Assembly (NCBI GenBank): GCA_965200035.1
Contig: OZ241334.1
Coordinates: forward strand, 4,154,001 to 4,218,000
Length of the DNA: 64,000 nt
Direction of reading: 5' to 3'
Origin: UBA1952 sp965200035
Lineage (GTDB): Bacteria > Bacteroidota > Bacteroidia > Chitinophagales > Chitinophagaceae
In this document: positions 52,000 through 60,868 of the stretch, one piece after another
Layout of the letters: the number at the start of each line of letters is the position of its first letter
How positions within the stretch are numbered: position 1 is the first letter of the stretch
Made by a program: the position numbers and the translations under genes
The notes under the pieces: model-generated
The model's database searches: none
What the model saw: only the letters and a program-made list of their open reading frames with translations
What the model was told of the DNA's origin: nothing

Positions 52000-52854
52000 T
52001 TATTTTTTAGTAAACCATTCAATCACGTCATGAAGCTGACTGCGTATATTTTTGCGGTCAATGATGAAATCCAGAAAACCATGTTCCAGCAGAAATTCAG
52101 AACGCTGAAAGCCTGCCGGCAGTTCCTTGCGGATTGTCTCTTTGATAATACGTGGACCGGCAAAACCGATTAATGCCTTCGGCTCTGCAATATTTATATC
52201 GCCAAGCATGGCAAAAGAAGCCGTTACCCCACCCGTTGTCGGGTCGGTAATGTAAGATATGAATGGCAAGCCTGCTTTAGCCAATTGAGTGAGCTTGGCA
52301 GAAGTCTTGGCCATCTGCATCAGGGAAAATGCGCTTTCCATCATACGCGCCCCACCCGATTTAGAGATAATCATAAATGGAAGACGATGCTCAATCGCAT
52401 AATCTATCGCACGGCTGATCTTTTCGCCCATAACTGAGCCCATGGAGCCGCCGATGAAATTGAAATTCATGCAGGCTACAACCAAGGGAGCATTTTCTAT
52501 AGCACCCACACCCACCGTCATGGAATCCTTCAGGCCCGTAGATTTCTGAGCATCTACGATCCTTACACTATACGGTTTTACATCTACAAAATTCAGCTCA
52601 TCCTTAGGACCAATATTTTCAAAAAGCAATTCATATTCTTCATTATCAAAAAGAATAGAGAAATACTCGCGGGCATTGATCCTGTTATGAAAATTACACT
52701 CAGGACAAACATAATTGTTCTGCTCCAGTTCACGCATCGTAGTCGTGGTCTTGCACTCAGGGCACTTGTGCCAAAGACCATCCGGTGCTTCCTTTTTTTC
52801 TGTGGTACTGGTAGTAATACCCTGCTTTATTCTTCTGAACCAGGTAGATGACAT
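52000..52854 (-). CDS. accD: Acetyl-CoA carboxylase carboxyltransferase subunit beta
   Basis: A 284-residue subunit of acetyl-CoA carboxylase, first step of fatty-acid synthesis. The N-terminal zinc ribbon has C31, C34, C50 and C53 (CPEC...CPEC). The crotonase-like domain carries FIGGSMGSVMG, SKSGGARMMES and DPTTGGVTASFAMLGD. Length and order match bacterial AccD. accA is not in the window. Confidence 0.97.
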   Translation of the reverse strand: MSSTWFRRIKQGITTSTTEKKEAPDGLWHKCPECKTTTTMRELEQNNYVCPECNFHNRINAREYFSILFDNEEYELLFENIGPKDELNFVDVKPYSVRIVDAQKSTGLKDSMTVGVGAIENAPLVVACMNFNFIGGSMGSVMGEKISRAIDYAIEHRLPFMIISKSGGARMMESAFSLMQMAKTSAKLTQLAKAGLPFISYITDPTTGGVTASFAMLGDINIAEPKALIGFAGPRIIKETIRKELPAGFQRSEFLLEHGFLDFIIDRKNIRSQLHDVIEWFTKK

Positions 52855-52904
52855 ATATCGTCTTGGAATTGGTAAAACGGCAGTAAAGATAACTCCAAAA
52901 TAAA

Positions 52905-52933
52905 CGCCGGCAAGAGGATTATTCCTGCCGGCG
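52905..52933 (-). terminator. Terminator of the lipoprotein gene
   Basis: CGCCGGCA (52905-52912) pairs with TGCCGGCG (52926-52933). On the minus strand it is followed by a T-rich run. Confidence 0.7.
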
Positions 52934-52958
52934 CTTTTAAAAATTTGGTTGAACGGAT

Positions 52959-53417
52959 CTATCGGTTCTCACGAACACTTGCAGAGACTTCTACGTTCTC
53001 GGAAGTGCCCAGCAGGCTCTGAAGCGTTGCACCTTGCAGATAAAGCGTAGCACGGCCATTATCTTCTACACGAACCTGCAGCTTGCGGCCTTCTGCAGCA
53101 GTGCTGCGGAATATATTGGCTACGCTGCCTTCATTTATAGCAATGGCAACTTCGCTCGGCCTTGTCGGGAAATCAACAAGCGTATAAGAGCCGGTAGTAG
53201 GCACGCTTGCGAAGGCGAAAGTGATGCCGTTGCCTTCCGTGCTAAGGCCGTCATTCACATTAATTACAAAATTACCGCCCACGCGGGTTGTATTTACCAC
53301 AGTGTGCATCATGCCATTCACCATCCATGTATTGGAAACATTATCGCCATCATCGTCTTTGTGGCAGGAAGTGAATACCAGGGTTGCGGCGGCTAAAGAG
53401 AGCAGAATTTTCTTCAT
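52959..53417 (-). CDS. Surface-type lipoprotein, paralogue of the one at 19001-19450
   Basis: A 152-residue protein with signal peptide MKKILLSLAAATLVFTSC (lipidated Cys18) and a mature start CHKDDDGD, again the Lys/Asp-rich surface signal. The beta-rich mature part has VPTTGSYTLVDFP, echoing the AAGDYTIAS motif of the other protein. The two proteins have almost the same length and leader, so they are probably paralogues. Function unknown. Confidence 0.75.
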   Translation of the reverse strand: MKKILLSLAAATLVFTSCHKDDDGDNVSNTWMVNGMMHTVVNTTRVGGNFVINVNDGLSTEGNGITFAFASVPTTGSYTLVDFPTRPSEVAIAINEGSVANIFRSTAAEGRKLQVRVEDNGRATLYLQGATLQSLLGTSENVEVSASVRENR

Positions 53418-53480
53418 GAACTATTTATTGGGGAGGTTAAGTTTTTGAATCAGGCGACAAAAGAAAGAAATTTTTTTTAT

Positions 53481-54413
53481 TTATTCAAGCACTTCTTTCT
53501 TGCCGCTGAGCAGGTATACGACCGCCATACGTATGGCCACTCCGTTTTCTACCTGATCCAGTATAATGGACTGGTTACTATCCGCGGCATCCGAAGCAAG
53601 CTCTACCCCACGATTAATTGGCCCCGGGTGCATGATAATGATCTCTTTTTCCAGCGTATTCAGCATTTGCTTATCAATACCATAGTATAATGAATACTCG
53701 CGCAGGGTCGAGAATAATGGCTTGTGCTGCCGCTCCAGCTGTATGCGCAGAACGTTGGCTACTTCACACCATTGTAGAGCTTTTCTTACATCATACTCAA
53801 CCTTTACTCCAAGACTTTGCACATGCCTTGGAATGAGGGTTGGCGGGCCGCTTACCATTACCTCAGCGCCCAGTTTGTGCAAGCAAAAAATGTTACTTAA
53901 TGCTACGCGGGAATGCAGGATATCTCCGATAATGGCTATGCGGCGACCTTTCAGATCACCCAGCTTTTCGCGCATCGAGAATGCATCCAGCAGTGCCTGA
54001 GTCGGATGCTCATTGATGCCATCGCCTGCGTTGATGATGCTGGCGTCGATATGATTGGCGAGAAACCACGGCGCGCCGGAAGCAGAATGGCGCATCACTA
54101 CCATATCCACCTTCATGGCGAGGATATTATTCACCGTATCAATCAGTGTTTCACCTTTGGATACGGATGATCCGGACGCAGAGAAATTGACCACATCTGC
54201 GCTCAGTCTTTTTTGCGCCAGCTCAAAGGAAATACGGGTGCGGGTAGAGTTTTCAAAAAATATATTGGCAACAGTAGTGTCGCGCAGTACCGGCACTTTC
54301 TTGATGGGCCGCTGCAATACCTGCTTAAAATTATCGGCAGTCTGGAAAATGGTTTCAATATCCTGTGGCTGTAGCTCTTTGATGCCAAGCAGGTGTTTTA
54401 CTGATAAAGCCAT
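53481..54413 (-). CDS. pyrB: Aspartate carbamoyltransferase catalytic subunit
   Basis: A 310-residue enzyme making N-carbamoyl-L-aspartate in pyrimidine synthesis. The carbamoyl-phosphate loop FFENSTRTRISF (STRTR at 56-60), MRHSASGAP, and HPGPINRGVE are diagnostic. It lies 45 bases after pyrR on the same strand. No regulatory pyrI is present. Confidence 0.97.
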   Translation of the reverse strand: MALSVKHLLGIKELQPQDIETIFQTADNFKQVLQRPIKKVPVLRDTTVANIFFENSTRTRISFELAQKRLSADVVNFSASGSSVSKGETLIDTVNNILAMKVDMVVMRHSASGAPWFLANHIDASIINAGDGINEHPTQALLDAFSMREKLGDLKGRRIAIIGDILHSRVALSNIFCLHKLGAEVMVSGPPTLIPRHVQSLGVKVEYDVRKALQWCEVANVLRIQLERQHKPLFSTLREYSLYYGIDKQMLNTLEKEIIIMHPGPINRGVELASDAADSNQSIILDQVENGVAIRMAVVYLLSGKKEVLE

Positions 54414-54458
54414 ATTCTGATTAAAATTAAAAAAGCAAAATTTAAAAGTCCTATATCG

Positions 54459-54989
54459 TTATCCTATCAGAATCACTTCATCTTTTCCTTCCTGCTCTGC
54501 CCAATCTACTTTTACTTTCTGTGTCATGATCGTATCTATGGTTCGTCCTACATAGTCCGGCTGTACCGGCAGCTCACGGCTGAAATGCCGGTCGATCAGG
54601 GTCATTAGCTCTATCTGCGCGGGACGGCCAAAGTCGAGCAAGGCGTCCATGGCGGCGCGGATCGTGCGGCCTGTATGCAATACGTCATCTACCAGAATCA
54701 CGTTTTTCCCGGCTATCGAAAAACCGATATCTGTTGGGGCTGGTATATGAAGCGTATTTCCCTGATGCACATCATCGCGGTAAAAAGTAATATCCAGGCG
54801 GCCGTACAGCAGATGCTCATTTCCGGTGATCTGTTTCACCAGCTTCACGATCCGGTCCGAAAGCCATACTCCTCTTGGCTGAATGCCGATAATTACGGTT
54901 CGCTCAAAAGAAAGGTGATTTTCTACCAGCTCATGCGCCAGCCGCTGCAACGTGATATTCAGTTGAGCAAAATCCAGTAAAATTTTCAA
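54459..54989 (-). CDS. pyrR: PyrR bifunctional regulator / uracil phosphoribosyltransferase
   Basis: A 176-residue phosphoribosyltransferase-fold protein. The PRPP motif VILVDDVLHTGRT is at 97-109 and GIQPRGVWLSDRI at 35-47. Family members bind pyr mRNA in response to UMP and also make UMP from uracil. First gene of the pyrR-pyrB pair. The frame begins with TTG at 54989; no in-frame ATG exists before a stop upstream, so an unusual start is likely. Confidence 0.92.
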   Translation of the reverse strand: MKILLDFAQLNITLQRLAHELVENHLSFERTVIIGIQPRGVWLSDRIVKLVKQITGNEHLLYGRLDITFYRDDVHQGNTLHIPAPTDIGFSIAGKNVILVDDVLHTGRTIRAAMDALLDFGRPAQIELMTLIDRHFSRELPVQPDYVGRTIDTIMTQKVKVDWAEQEGKDEVILIG

Positions 54990-55009
54990 AGGAAAATAGT
55001 TAGTAGCCT

Positions 55010-55017
55010 CAAAAATA
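55010..55017 (-). promoter_or_regulatory. -7 element for pyrR-pyrB
   Basis: Minus-strand TATTTTTG fits TAnnTTTG, 20 bases upstream of the TTG start. If used, the leader is too short for a classical PyrR attenuator upstream of pyrR. Confidence 0.45.
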
Positions 55018-55209
55018 AGCGTTGAACCGGAGTTTTGCTAAAGAATAAGTCAGCTTTTCATTGCGCTAAATCTATATGAGCACAAAAAGCAAGTTCTCTG
55101 TGGAAAGATGATAACAAACAGTTGTCTTTTTTCAAGTGCAGCGTTTCCCTATCTTGAGCCTGGTTAAGAAAACTGTCTGGACGCTTCGCGGCTTGATTCG
55201 TTTTCATGG

Positions 55210-55235
55210 GGCTGCTATTCATAGCGGCCTTTTTT
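55210..55235 (+). terminator. Orphan plus-strand terminator
   Basis: GGCTGCTAT (55210-55218) pairs with ATAGCGGCC (55221-55229) around a 2-base gap, with one G-U pair, followed by six T. No plus-strand gene lies upstream in 54990-55209, so it may end a small RNA. Otherwise the interval 54990-55303 holds only the pyrR promoter and the terminator at 55257-55286. Confidence 0.5.
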
Positions 55236-55256
55236 GTGCGTATATTTTAGAATAAG

Positions 55257-55286
55257 AAAGCCCGGCACCAATAGGTGCCGGGCTTT
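55257..55286 (-). terminator. Terminator of the acyl-CoA dehydrogenase gene
   Basis: AAAGCCCGGCACC (55257-55269) pairs perfectly with 55274-55286 around AATA, T-rich on the minus side. Confidence 0.85.
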
Positions 55287-55303
55287 AAAGATGATCGCCT
55301 AAT

Positions 55304-56482
55304 TTATTTGAAAGCATTAATGCCGGTCACTTCCATGCCGGTAATGAGCAGGTGAATATCATGTGTGCCTTCGTAAGTGATTACGCTTTCCAGGTTCATC
55401 ATGTGGCGCATGATCGGGTATTCACCTGTGATACCCATGCCACCCAGTATCTGACGGGCTTCACGGGCAATATTGATTGCAATTTCACAGCTATTGCGCT
55501 TGGCCATAGATATCTGGGCCGGAGTAGCACGATCTTCATTGCGCAGCATACCCACGCGCCATACCAGTAATTGTCCTTTAGTGATCTCGGTAATCATTTC
55601 GGCCAGCTTCTTCTGCGTCAATTGGAAACCGGCAATCGGCTTGCCGAACTGTTCGCGCTGCAGGCTGTAGCGCAAAGCGGTATCATAGCAATCCATCGCA
55701 CAGCCGAGCGCGCCCCATGCTATACCGAAGCGGGCGCTGGAAAGGCAGCCCAGCGGACCTTTCAGGCCTTTGATGCTGGGGAAAATATTTTCTTTAGGAA
55801 CTTTTACGTTATCGAACACCAACTCGCCGGTAGCGGAAGCGCGCAGGCTCCATTTGCCGTGCGTTTCCGGTGTGGTAAAGCCTTCCATGCCACGCTCTAC
55901 GATGAGTCCGCGGATATCACCGGCTTCATCCTTTGCCCATACTACGGCTACATCTGCAAACGGTGCGTTGGATATCCACATCTTAGCGCCATTCAGCACT
56001 ACGTGGTCGCCCTTATCCACAAACTTCGTTTCCATGCCGGCAGGATTAGAACCGTGATTAGGCTCCGTGAGACCAAAGCAGCCCATCCATTCGCCGGTGG
56101 CGAGCTTGGGAAGGTATTTTTTGCGCTGCTCTTCAGAACCATATTTATAAATCGGGTACATCACCAGTGAACCCTGAACAGATGCTGTAGATCGGATACC
56201 TGAGTCTCCACGCTCCAGCTCCTGCATCATAATACCATAAGAAATATAATCCAGTCCGGCGCCACCATACTCTTCCGGTACAAACGGACCAAAACAGCCC
56301 AGCTCACCAAGCCCTTTAATAATCTGCTTCGGAAATTCCGCACGTTGCGCATAATCTTCAATAATCGGGGAGATTTCCTTCTTCACATAGGCCCGTACCG
56401 TATCGCGGATCAACTTATGCTCGTCGGTAAGCAGTTCGTCAACCAGGTAATGATCGGGGTGCTGATAAAGGTCTTTTTGCAT
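55304..56482 (-). CDS. gcdH: Glutaryl-CoA dehydrogenase-type acyl-CoA dehydrogenase
   Basis: A 392-residue FAD enzyme. The C-terminal VITYEGTHDIHLL contains the catalytic Glu in the position used by glutaryl-CoA dehydrogenases. FGLTEPNHGSNP and ARQILGGMGITGEYPI are family-typical. It oxidises and decarboxylates glutaryl-CoA in lysine and tryptophan breakdown, which fits the TDO and saccharopine dehydrogenase-like genes elsewhere in the window. Monocistronic. Confidence 0.88.
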   Translation of the reverse strand: MQKDLYQHPDHYLVDELLTDEHKLIRDTVRAYVKKEISPIIEDYAQRAEFPKQIIKGLGELGCFGPFVPEEYGGAGLDYISYGIMMQELERGDSGIRSTASVQGSLVMYPIYKYGSEEQRKKYLPKLATGEWMGCFGLTEPNHGSNPAGMETKFVDKGDHVVLNGAKMWISNAPFADVAVVWAKDEAGDIRGLIVERGMEGFTTPETHGKWSLRASATGELVFDNVKVPKENIFPSIKGLKGPLGCLSSARFGIAWGALGCAMDCYDTALRYSLQREQFGKPIAGFQLTQKKLAEMITEITKGQLLVWRVGMLRNEDRATPAQISMAKRNSCEIAINIAREARQILGGMGITGEYPIMRHMMNLESVITYEGTHDIHLLITGMEVTGINAFK

Positions 56483-56534
56483 AAAGGCAGTAGTTGATTC
56501 TGGATGTTATTTTATGAAAATGGCAATTGTGGCG

Positions 56535-56542
56535 CAAAGGTA
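56535..56542 (-). promoter_or_regulatory. -7 element for gcdH
   Basis: Minus-strand TACCTTTG followed by CG fits the consensus, 52 bases before the gcdH ATG. The remaining bases to the rpoD start at 56832 are A+T-rich. I see no convincing rpoD promoter; TACTTTTA near 56795 is the nearest candidate. Confidence 0.5.
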
Positions 56543-56831
56543 ACCATAATGGCATTTACGATCGTTACAATTTGTTAGTTTGACATACGAATCAGACCCC
56601 AAAAAGTTAATCGAAAGGTAAAATCGGTAGGTATTGCCCCTATATACCAATTTTTCCACAGAATGTTCGTTAATAGTAACGTTGGCGCGATTTATGGAAT
56701 GTTATTTGCAATAGTAGAGTGTATGCGGAAAGATGGCAGGATTGTTTAACAAACTTTTTCTCTGAAATGCTTGTCTTTCGCAATAACTGGTTTTACTTTT
56801 ACGTGTTTTTAAATTAAAAAAATAATCAATT

Positions 56832-57689
56832 ATGAGACAGCTAAAAATCGCAACCCAGATTACCAACCGGGATTCGCAGGCTGTAGAAAAATACCTCCAA
56901 GAGATAAGCAAGATTTCGATGATTACGCCGGAGATGGAAACTGAACTGGCGCAAAAGATTCATGTGGGAGATCAGCGTGCCCTTGAGCGGCTGGTGAAGG
57001 CAAACTTACGCTTTGTGGTATCTGTAGCTAAACAATACCAGCACCAGGGTCTTTCCCTGAGTGATCTGATCAATGAAGGCAACCTCGGTCTCATCAAAGC
57101 CGCACAGCGGTTCGATGAAACAAAGGGCTTTAAATTTATCTCCTACGCAGTATGGTGGATTCGTCAGAGCATCCTGCAGGCATTGGCCGAGCAAGGGCGT
57201 CTGGTGCGCCTGCCACAGAACAAGATTGGCACTTACAACAAGGCTAACAAAGCTTACATCGCCTTTGAGCAGGAGCATGAGCGCGAGCCAAGCACCGAAG
57301 AACTGGCAGAGATTCTGGACATGAGCGAAACAGAGATCACCAACATCTTTACCTCAAATACCCGCCATACTTCACTGGATGCGCCGGTACACGAAGCGGA
57401 AGATGTAGCGATGGGCGATCTGCTGGAAGGCAGCAATGATACGGATGATGATGTGATGAAAGACTCCCTGCGCAATGAAATCAAGCGCATCCTGCGCTCG
57501 CTGAGCATGCGTGAAGCTGAGATTCTTTCTGCCTATTTTGGACTGGAAGGCGACAGCGGACCGAGCATCGAGGAGATCGGCGATAAATATGATCTTACCA
57601 AAGAGCGTATCCGCCAGATCAAAGAGCGTGCGATCAAGCGCCTGCAAAAGGCCCGCTACAGCAATGCATTGAAAGTATATCTGGGATAA
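56832..57689 (+). CDS. rpoD: Primary RNA polymerase sigma factor (Bacteroidota type)
   Basis: A 285-residue sigma-70. Region 1.2/2 is visible (AVEKYLQEISKISMITPEME, NLRFVVSVAKQYQ, LIKAAQRFDETKGFKFISYA with VWWIRQSI), then region 3 and region 4 (LSMREAEILSAYFGLEG, YDLTKERIRQIKERAIKRLQ). It lacks region 1.1, as Bacteroidota primary sigma factors do, which explains the short length. It recognises the TTTG/TAnnTTTG promoters seen through this window. Confidence 0.95.
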   Translation: MRQLKIATQITNRDSQAVEKYLQEISKISMITPEMETELAQKIHVGDQRALERLVKANLRFVVSVAKQYQHQGLSLSDLINEGNLGLIKAAQRFDETKGFKFISYAVWWIRQSILQALAEQGRLVRLPQNKIGTYNKANKAYIAFEQEHEREPSTEELAEILDMSETEITNIFTSNTRHTSLDAPVHEAEDVAMGDLLEGSNDTDDDVMKDSLRNEIKRILRSLSMREAEILSAYFGLEGDSGPSIEEIGDKYDLTKERIRQIKERAIKRLQKARYSNALKVYLG

Positions 57690-57713
57690 CCGGACAATCA
57701 GACAGATCGTATA

Positions 57714-57746
57714 GAAGGTGCTTTTTTAAAAAGCGCCTTCTTTTTT
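57714..57746 (+). terminator. Terminator of rpoD
   Basis: GAAGGTGC (57714-57721) pairs with GCGCCTTC (57733-57740), with one G-U pair, extended by A/T and followed by six T. Confidence 0.85.
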
Positions 57747-57749
57747 GCC

Positions 57750-58850
57750 CTAATCTTCAATATCCCTGACCAACAGCACATAGTCTGATGATTCCTGCAG
57801 GCTGCGCTCTTTTACGTCGCTGCTTTTGTACAGGACCGCGCGCGCATCTTTCGGGAGATACTGTGCGCTGATTTCCGGAATGGCTTTCTTTCTTACAGCT
57901 CCTACACAGGGAATAATAGTTTTCGCAGCACGGCTATAGACATTGAAATAAAGCGTATTGACGGTCAGCACTTTGCCTTTGAACTGGTCGATCGTTTCAA
58001 TCCGGTCAGTCATGGAGCCTGAGTATCTCTTATCGGTATGAGCAGCGCCGAAGAAGCAGACAAACTTTTGAACCTTCTCATCGCGGACCACCCAGCGCAT
58101 GTTTTTCAGCATCCATTTATTCCGCTCAGGCACTGCGGTTGTGTGCGGTCCGTCATTGTTGATGATATAAGCTACATAAGGATTATTGAGTCCGTAGCAG
58201 ATTAGTACATCCGCCAGGTTTGCCTTGAACACCTCTTTTACTTCATCGAAATGCTGTACGAATATTTTGCTGAAATGATTATTCATCGTATCGGCAGCGT
58301 ACGCTTCCATCTTTTCAAATACAGGCTGCAGCGACGCAGGAATCAGTGCATTGGCTGGCTTTAAAGCCAGCAAAACCTGAAATACCTCGGTACGCTCAAA
58401 GTCTGTTCCATGTATTTTCAACCTCCTTGCAGGAGACAGCGTTTGATTGTAGGCATAGAGGTCTTTCCAGAAAGTGCGGTAGCTTCCCCCGCTTCCGCTG
58501 TATGCAACGCGGGGATTGCTGATAAACGAAATATCACCGGTTTCAAGATATTGATTGAACAGCCAGGCCGCGCTGTGCCCGATCTCCATAAATACATCAT
58601 GGATCGCATATTCATTGCTCAGATGCTCGATGAGGCGCAGCTTAAACTGTGGCTCAACATTGATCGAATGCGTCTCGCCAACCACTACAGCCTTGTAGCG
58701 TGGCAGAGATAAAAAAGTATCCAGCTCCTCATTCGGATAGCTGAAGCCGGCAGCGCCGGAATGCCGAAAAAGCACGCTGGGCTGGGCTTTGGATAGATGC
58801 GCATAACCTGACAAAATAAAAGTCAGCAGCAGAAAACGAAGGAAGAGCAT
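57750..58850 (-). CDS. Secreted erythromycin-esterase/ChaN-like protein
   Basis: About 366 residues with a signal peptide (MLFLRFLLLTFILSGYAHLS). The core shows VVVGETHSINVEPQFK, FMEIGHSAAW, KIHGTDFERT and FFGAAHTDKR, the spaced His/Glu/Asp residues of the EreA/ChaN fold. True EreA opens the erythromycin lactone; ChaN binds haem. Neither activity can be assumed. ATG chosen at 58850; a GTG at 58865 is in frame. Confidence 0.65.
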   Translation of the reverse strand: MLFLRFLLLTFILSGYAHLSKAQPSVLFRHSGAAGFSYPNEELDTFLSLPRYKAVVVGETHSINVEPQFKLRLIEHLSNEYAIHDVFMEIGHSAAWLFNQYLETGDISFISNPRVAYSGSGGSYRTFWKDLYAYNQTLSPARRLKIHGTDFERTEVFQVLLALKPANALIPASLQPVFEKMEAYAADTMNNHFSKIFVQHFDEVKEVFKANLADVLICYGLNNPYVAYIINNDGPHTTAVPERNKWMLKNMRWVVRDEKVQKFVCFFGAAHTDKRYSGSMTDRIETIDQFKGKVLTVNTLYFNVYSRAAKTIIPCVGAVRKKAIPEISAQYLPKDARAVLYKSSDVKERSLQESSDYVLLVRDIED

Positions 58851-59029
58851 GGTTACAGGATTCACAGACTAACGCAGGGAAAGTAAAATTTATTATGGAG
58901 ATGCCTGCAAGACAGGCTATTTCTGCATGTGCTTACAGAAGTTAATAATTGCTTCCCGCCATTTATTATGCCTGTAATAGCCTACTTTTGCCGCCCGAAA
59001 TCTTTAAGGAAAGAGCCTTAGATAATATT

Positions 59030-59977
59030 ATGATCAGCCGCAGAAATATACGTGTAAAAGTAATGCAGACGCTCTATTCATTGAGCTCAATGAATGAAGC
59101 ATCTGACAATGGAAGCAATACAGAACTGAAGCAGGGCTACTCGCTGCTCAATGAAAAGCTCAGCCGCTCACTGGACGTATTTACAGCGGCCATCCTCTAT
59201 ACGCTGAATGTGGCACGCTACGCAGAGAAAGACGCACACCTGCGCGCTTCGAAATACCTGCCTACGGCTGAGGATATGGGTGTAAATACCAAGATTGCGG
59301 GCAACGAATTTCTCTGGCAGATCCTGTCTAACGAAACATTCAAGGAGAAAGTCAAGGAAGCAAAGCTGGACGCGCTGGTGGATGATGAGTGGATCAAGAA
59401 GCTCTATGTACAACTGGTGAAGGCCGATGAATATCAGCAATACATTGCCGCCGAAGAACGCCAGCCAAAGTCAGAAAAAAACATCATCAAATTTATCTGG
59501 GAAGAGCTGATTCTGAAAAATGAATCGCTGCAGGAGCATTTTACCGATGAGCTTCCGGGCTATGAAGACGATCGTGATATGGTGAGTATGCTGATGGAGA
59601 ATTTTTTCCGCAGCCATAAAGGCATTAACTTTCTGAGCCTCATCTCCGGTGAAAAGAAAGAGTATGCGCAAGAACTATTGAAAACTGTATTACAGCGCGC
59701 AGATTATCTGATGGAGCTCATCAGGCCGCGTCTCGTCAACTGGGAATCTGACCGTATTCCGCAGGTAGATATGCTGCTATTGCAAATGGGCGTTTCAGAA
59801 TTTCTATATTTTCCCACCATACCGATCAAAGTCACCATTAATGAATATATTGAAGTAGGCAAAGTCTACAGCACTCCACAGAGCGGACAATTCATTAACG
59901 GTGTGCTTGATAATATCCTGAAGACCCTTGAAAAAGAAGGTAAAATCCGTAAACAAGACCGCACTGCCAATAAATGA
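59030..59977 (+). CDS. nusB: Transcription antitermination factor NusB (long form)
   Basis: A 315-residue protein; the classical form is about 140. The start MISRRNIRVKVMQTLYSL and the C-terminal domain (VDMLLLQMGVSEFLYFPTIP, INEYIEVGKVYSTPQSGQF, INGVLDNIL) are NusB hallmarks. The extra middle region is the usual Bacteroidota expansion. Role in rRNA antitermination. First gene of a four-gene operon; the start of the next overlaps its stop by 4 bases. Confidence 0.93.
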   Translation: MISRRNIRVKVMQTLYSLSSMNEASDNGSNTELKQGYSLLNEKLSRSLDVFTAAILYTLNVARYAEKDAHLRASKYLPTAEDMGVNTKIAGNEFLWQILSNETFKEKVKEAKLDALVDDEWIKKLYVQLVKADEYQQYIAAEERQPKSEKNIIKFIWEELILKNESLQEHFTDELPGYEDDRDMVSMLMENFFRSHKGINFLSLISGEKKEYAQELLKTVLQRADYLMELIRPRLVNWESDRIPQVDMLLLQMGVSEFLYFPTIPIKVTINEYIEVGKVYSTPQSGQFINGVLDNILKTLEKEGKIRKQDRTANK

Positions 59978-60474
59978 AGTCTCAGATGATGAAATCCGGC
60001 TTTTTTATAATGTTCCTTGCGGCTGCGGGTTCCGTAGCATCCTGTAATCAGGATGTCGGTGAGCAGAAGAAAAAGAAAGAGCTGCTTGACCCTTCCAGCG
60101 TAGTGCACAATCCCCGCACGATGAACGGCATACCGGCCACAGACGTACTACAAATGCCGGTAATGTCATTTGTAGATTCAATGCACAGCTTCGGGACAAT
60201 CACAGAAGGCGAGCGCGTCACTTATGAATTTGCATTCAAAAATGCAGGTCAAGACCCGCTCCTGATTCAGGGCGCAGAAGCATCCTGCGGCTGTACTGTC
60301 GCCGATTATCCGCGCCAGCCAATTGCCTCAGGTAAAGGTGGAGTCATTAAAGTCATATTCAACTCTGCCGGCAAGCAGGGCCATCAGGAAAAAGATGTAG
60401 CCATCACTGCAAACACCATGAAGGCGGTACAGCATTTATTTATACAGGCAGATGTAACTCCGGAATCCAAATAA
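59974..60474 (+). CDS. DUF1573 lipoprotein
   Basis: A 166-residue protein with a lipobox AAGSVASC (Cys24). The single DUF1573 domain (MHSFGTITEGERVTYEFAFK with NAG, and ASCGCTVADYP) has an Ig-like ASH/HYDIN-type fold. Overlaps nusB by 4 bases and is followed by yajC, a conserved Bacteroidota arrangement. Function unknown; an envelope role is inferred. Confidence 0.88.
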   Translation: MKSQMMKSGFFIMFLAAAGSVASCNQDVGEQKKKKELLDPSSVVHNPRTMNGIPATDVLQMPVMSFVDSMHSFGTITEGERVTYEFAFKNAGQDPLLIQGAEASCGCTVADYPRQPIASGKGGVIKVIFNSAGKQGHQEKDVAITANTMKAVQHLFIQADVTPESK

Positions 60475-60509
60475 CACACACTCAAAATCAACAATACAAT
60501 CAATCAATT

Positions 60510-60860
60510 ATGAGCACACAAATGGCAACTATTATGCTGCAGGCAGCAGGCGGCAATCCCACCATTTCTATCGTCATGATGGTAGGCATGGTCGTAGTTA
60601 TGTATTTCTTCATGATCCGTCCGCAGGCTAAGCGCTCCAAAGAGCAGAAAGCGTTCAGCGAATCCATCAATACAGGCGAGAAGGTGATCACTACCGCGGG
60701 TATTCACGGCACCATTAACCGCATCAATGAAGATGGCACGATTCAACTGGAAATAGCACGTGGGACGTTTATTATTATTGACCGCTCTGCTGTATCCATG
60801 GAAATGACCACTACGCATCGCAAGAAGACAGAAACAGCAGCGGCTGTAACGAGCAACTAA
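60510..60860 (+). CDS. yajC: Preprotein translocase subunit YajC
   Basis: A 116-residue inner-membrane protein of the SecDF-YajC complex. A single TM helix (ISIVMMVGMVVVMYFFMI) is followed by RPQAKRSKEQKAF, then the small beta domain (GEKVITTAGIHGTINRI). The length and layout match YajC. Third gene of the nusB-coaE operon. Confidence 0.95.
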   Translation: MSTQMATIMLQAAGGNPTISIVMMVGMVVVMYFFMIRPQAKRSKEQKAFSESINTGEKVITTAGIHGTINRINEDGTIQLEIARGTFIIIDRSAVSMEMTTTHRKKTETAAAVTSN

Positions 60861-60868
60861 ATCATATT

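Noticed and set aside
54990..55300. PyrR-controlled attenuator upstream of pyrR
   Set aside because: The likely -7 at 55010-55017 leaves too short a leader, and the hairpin at 55210 reads on the other strand.
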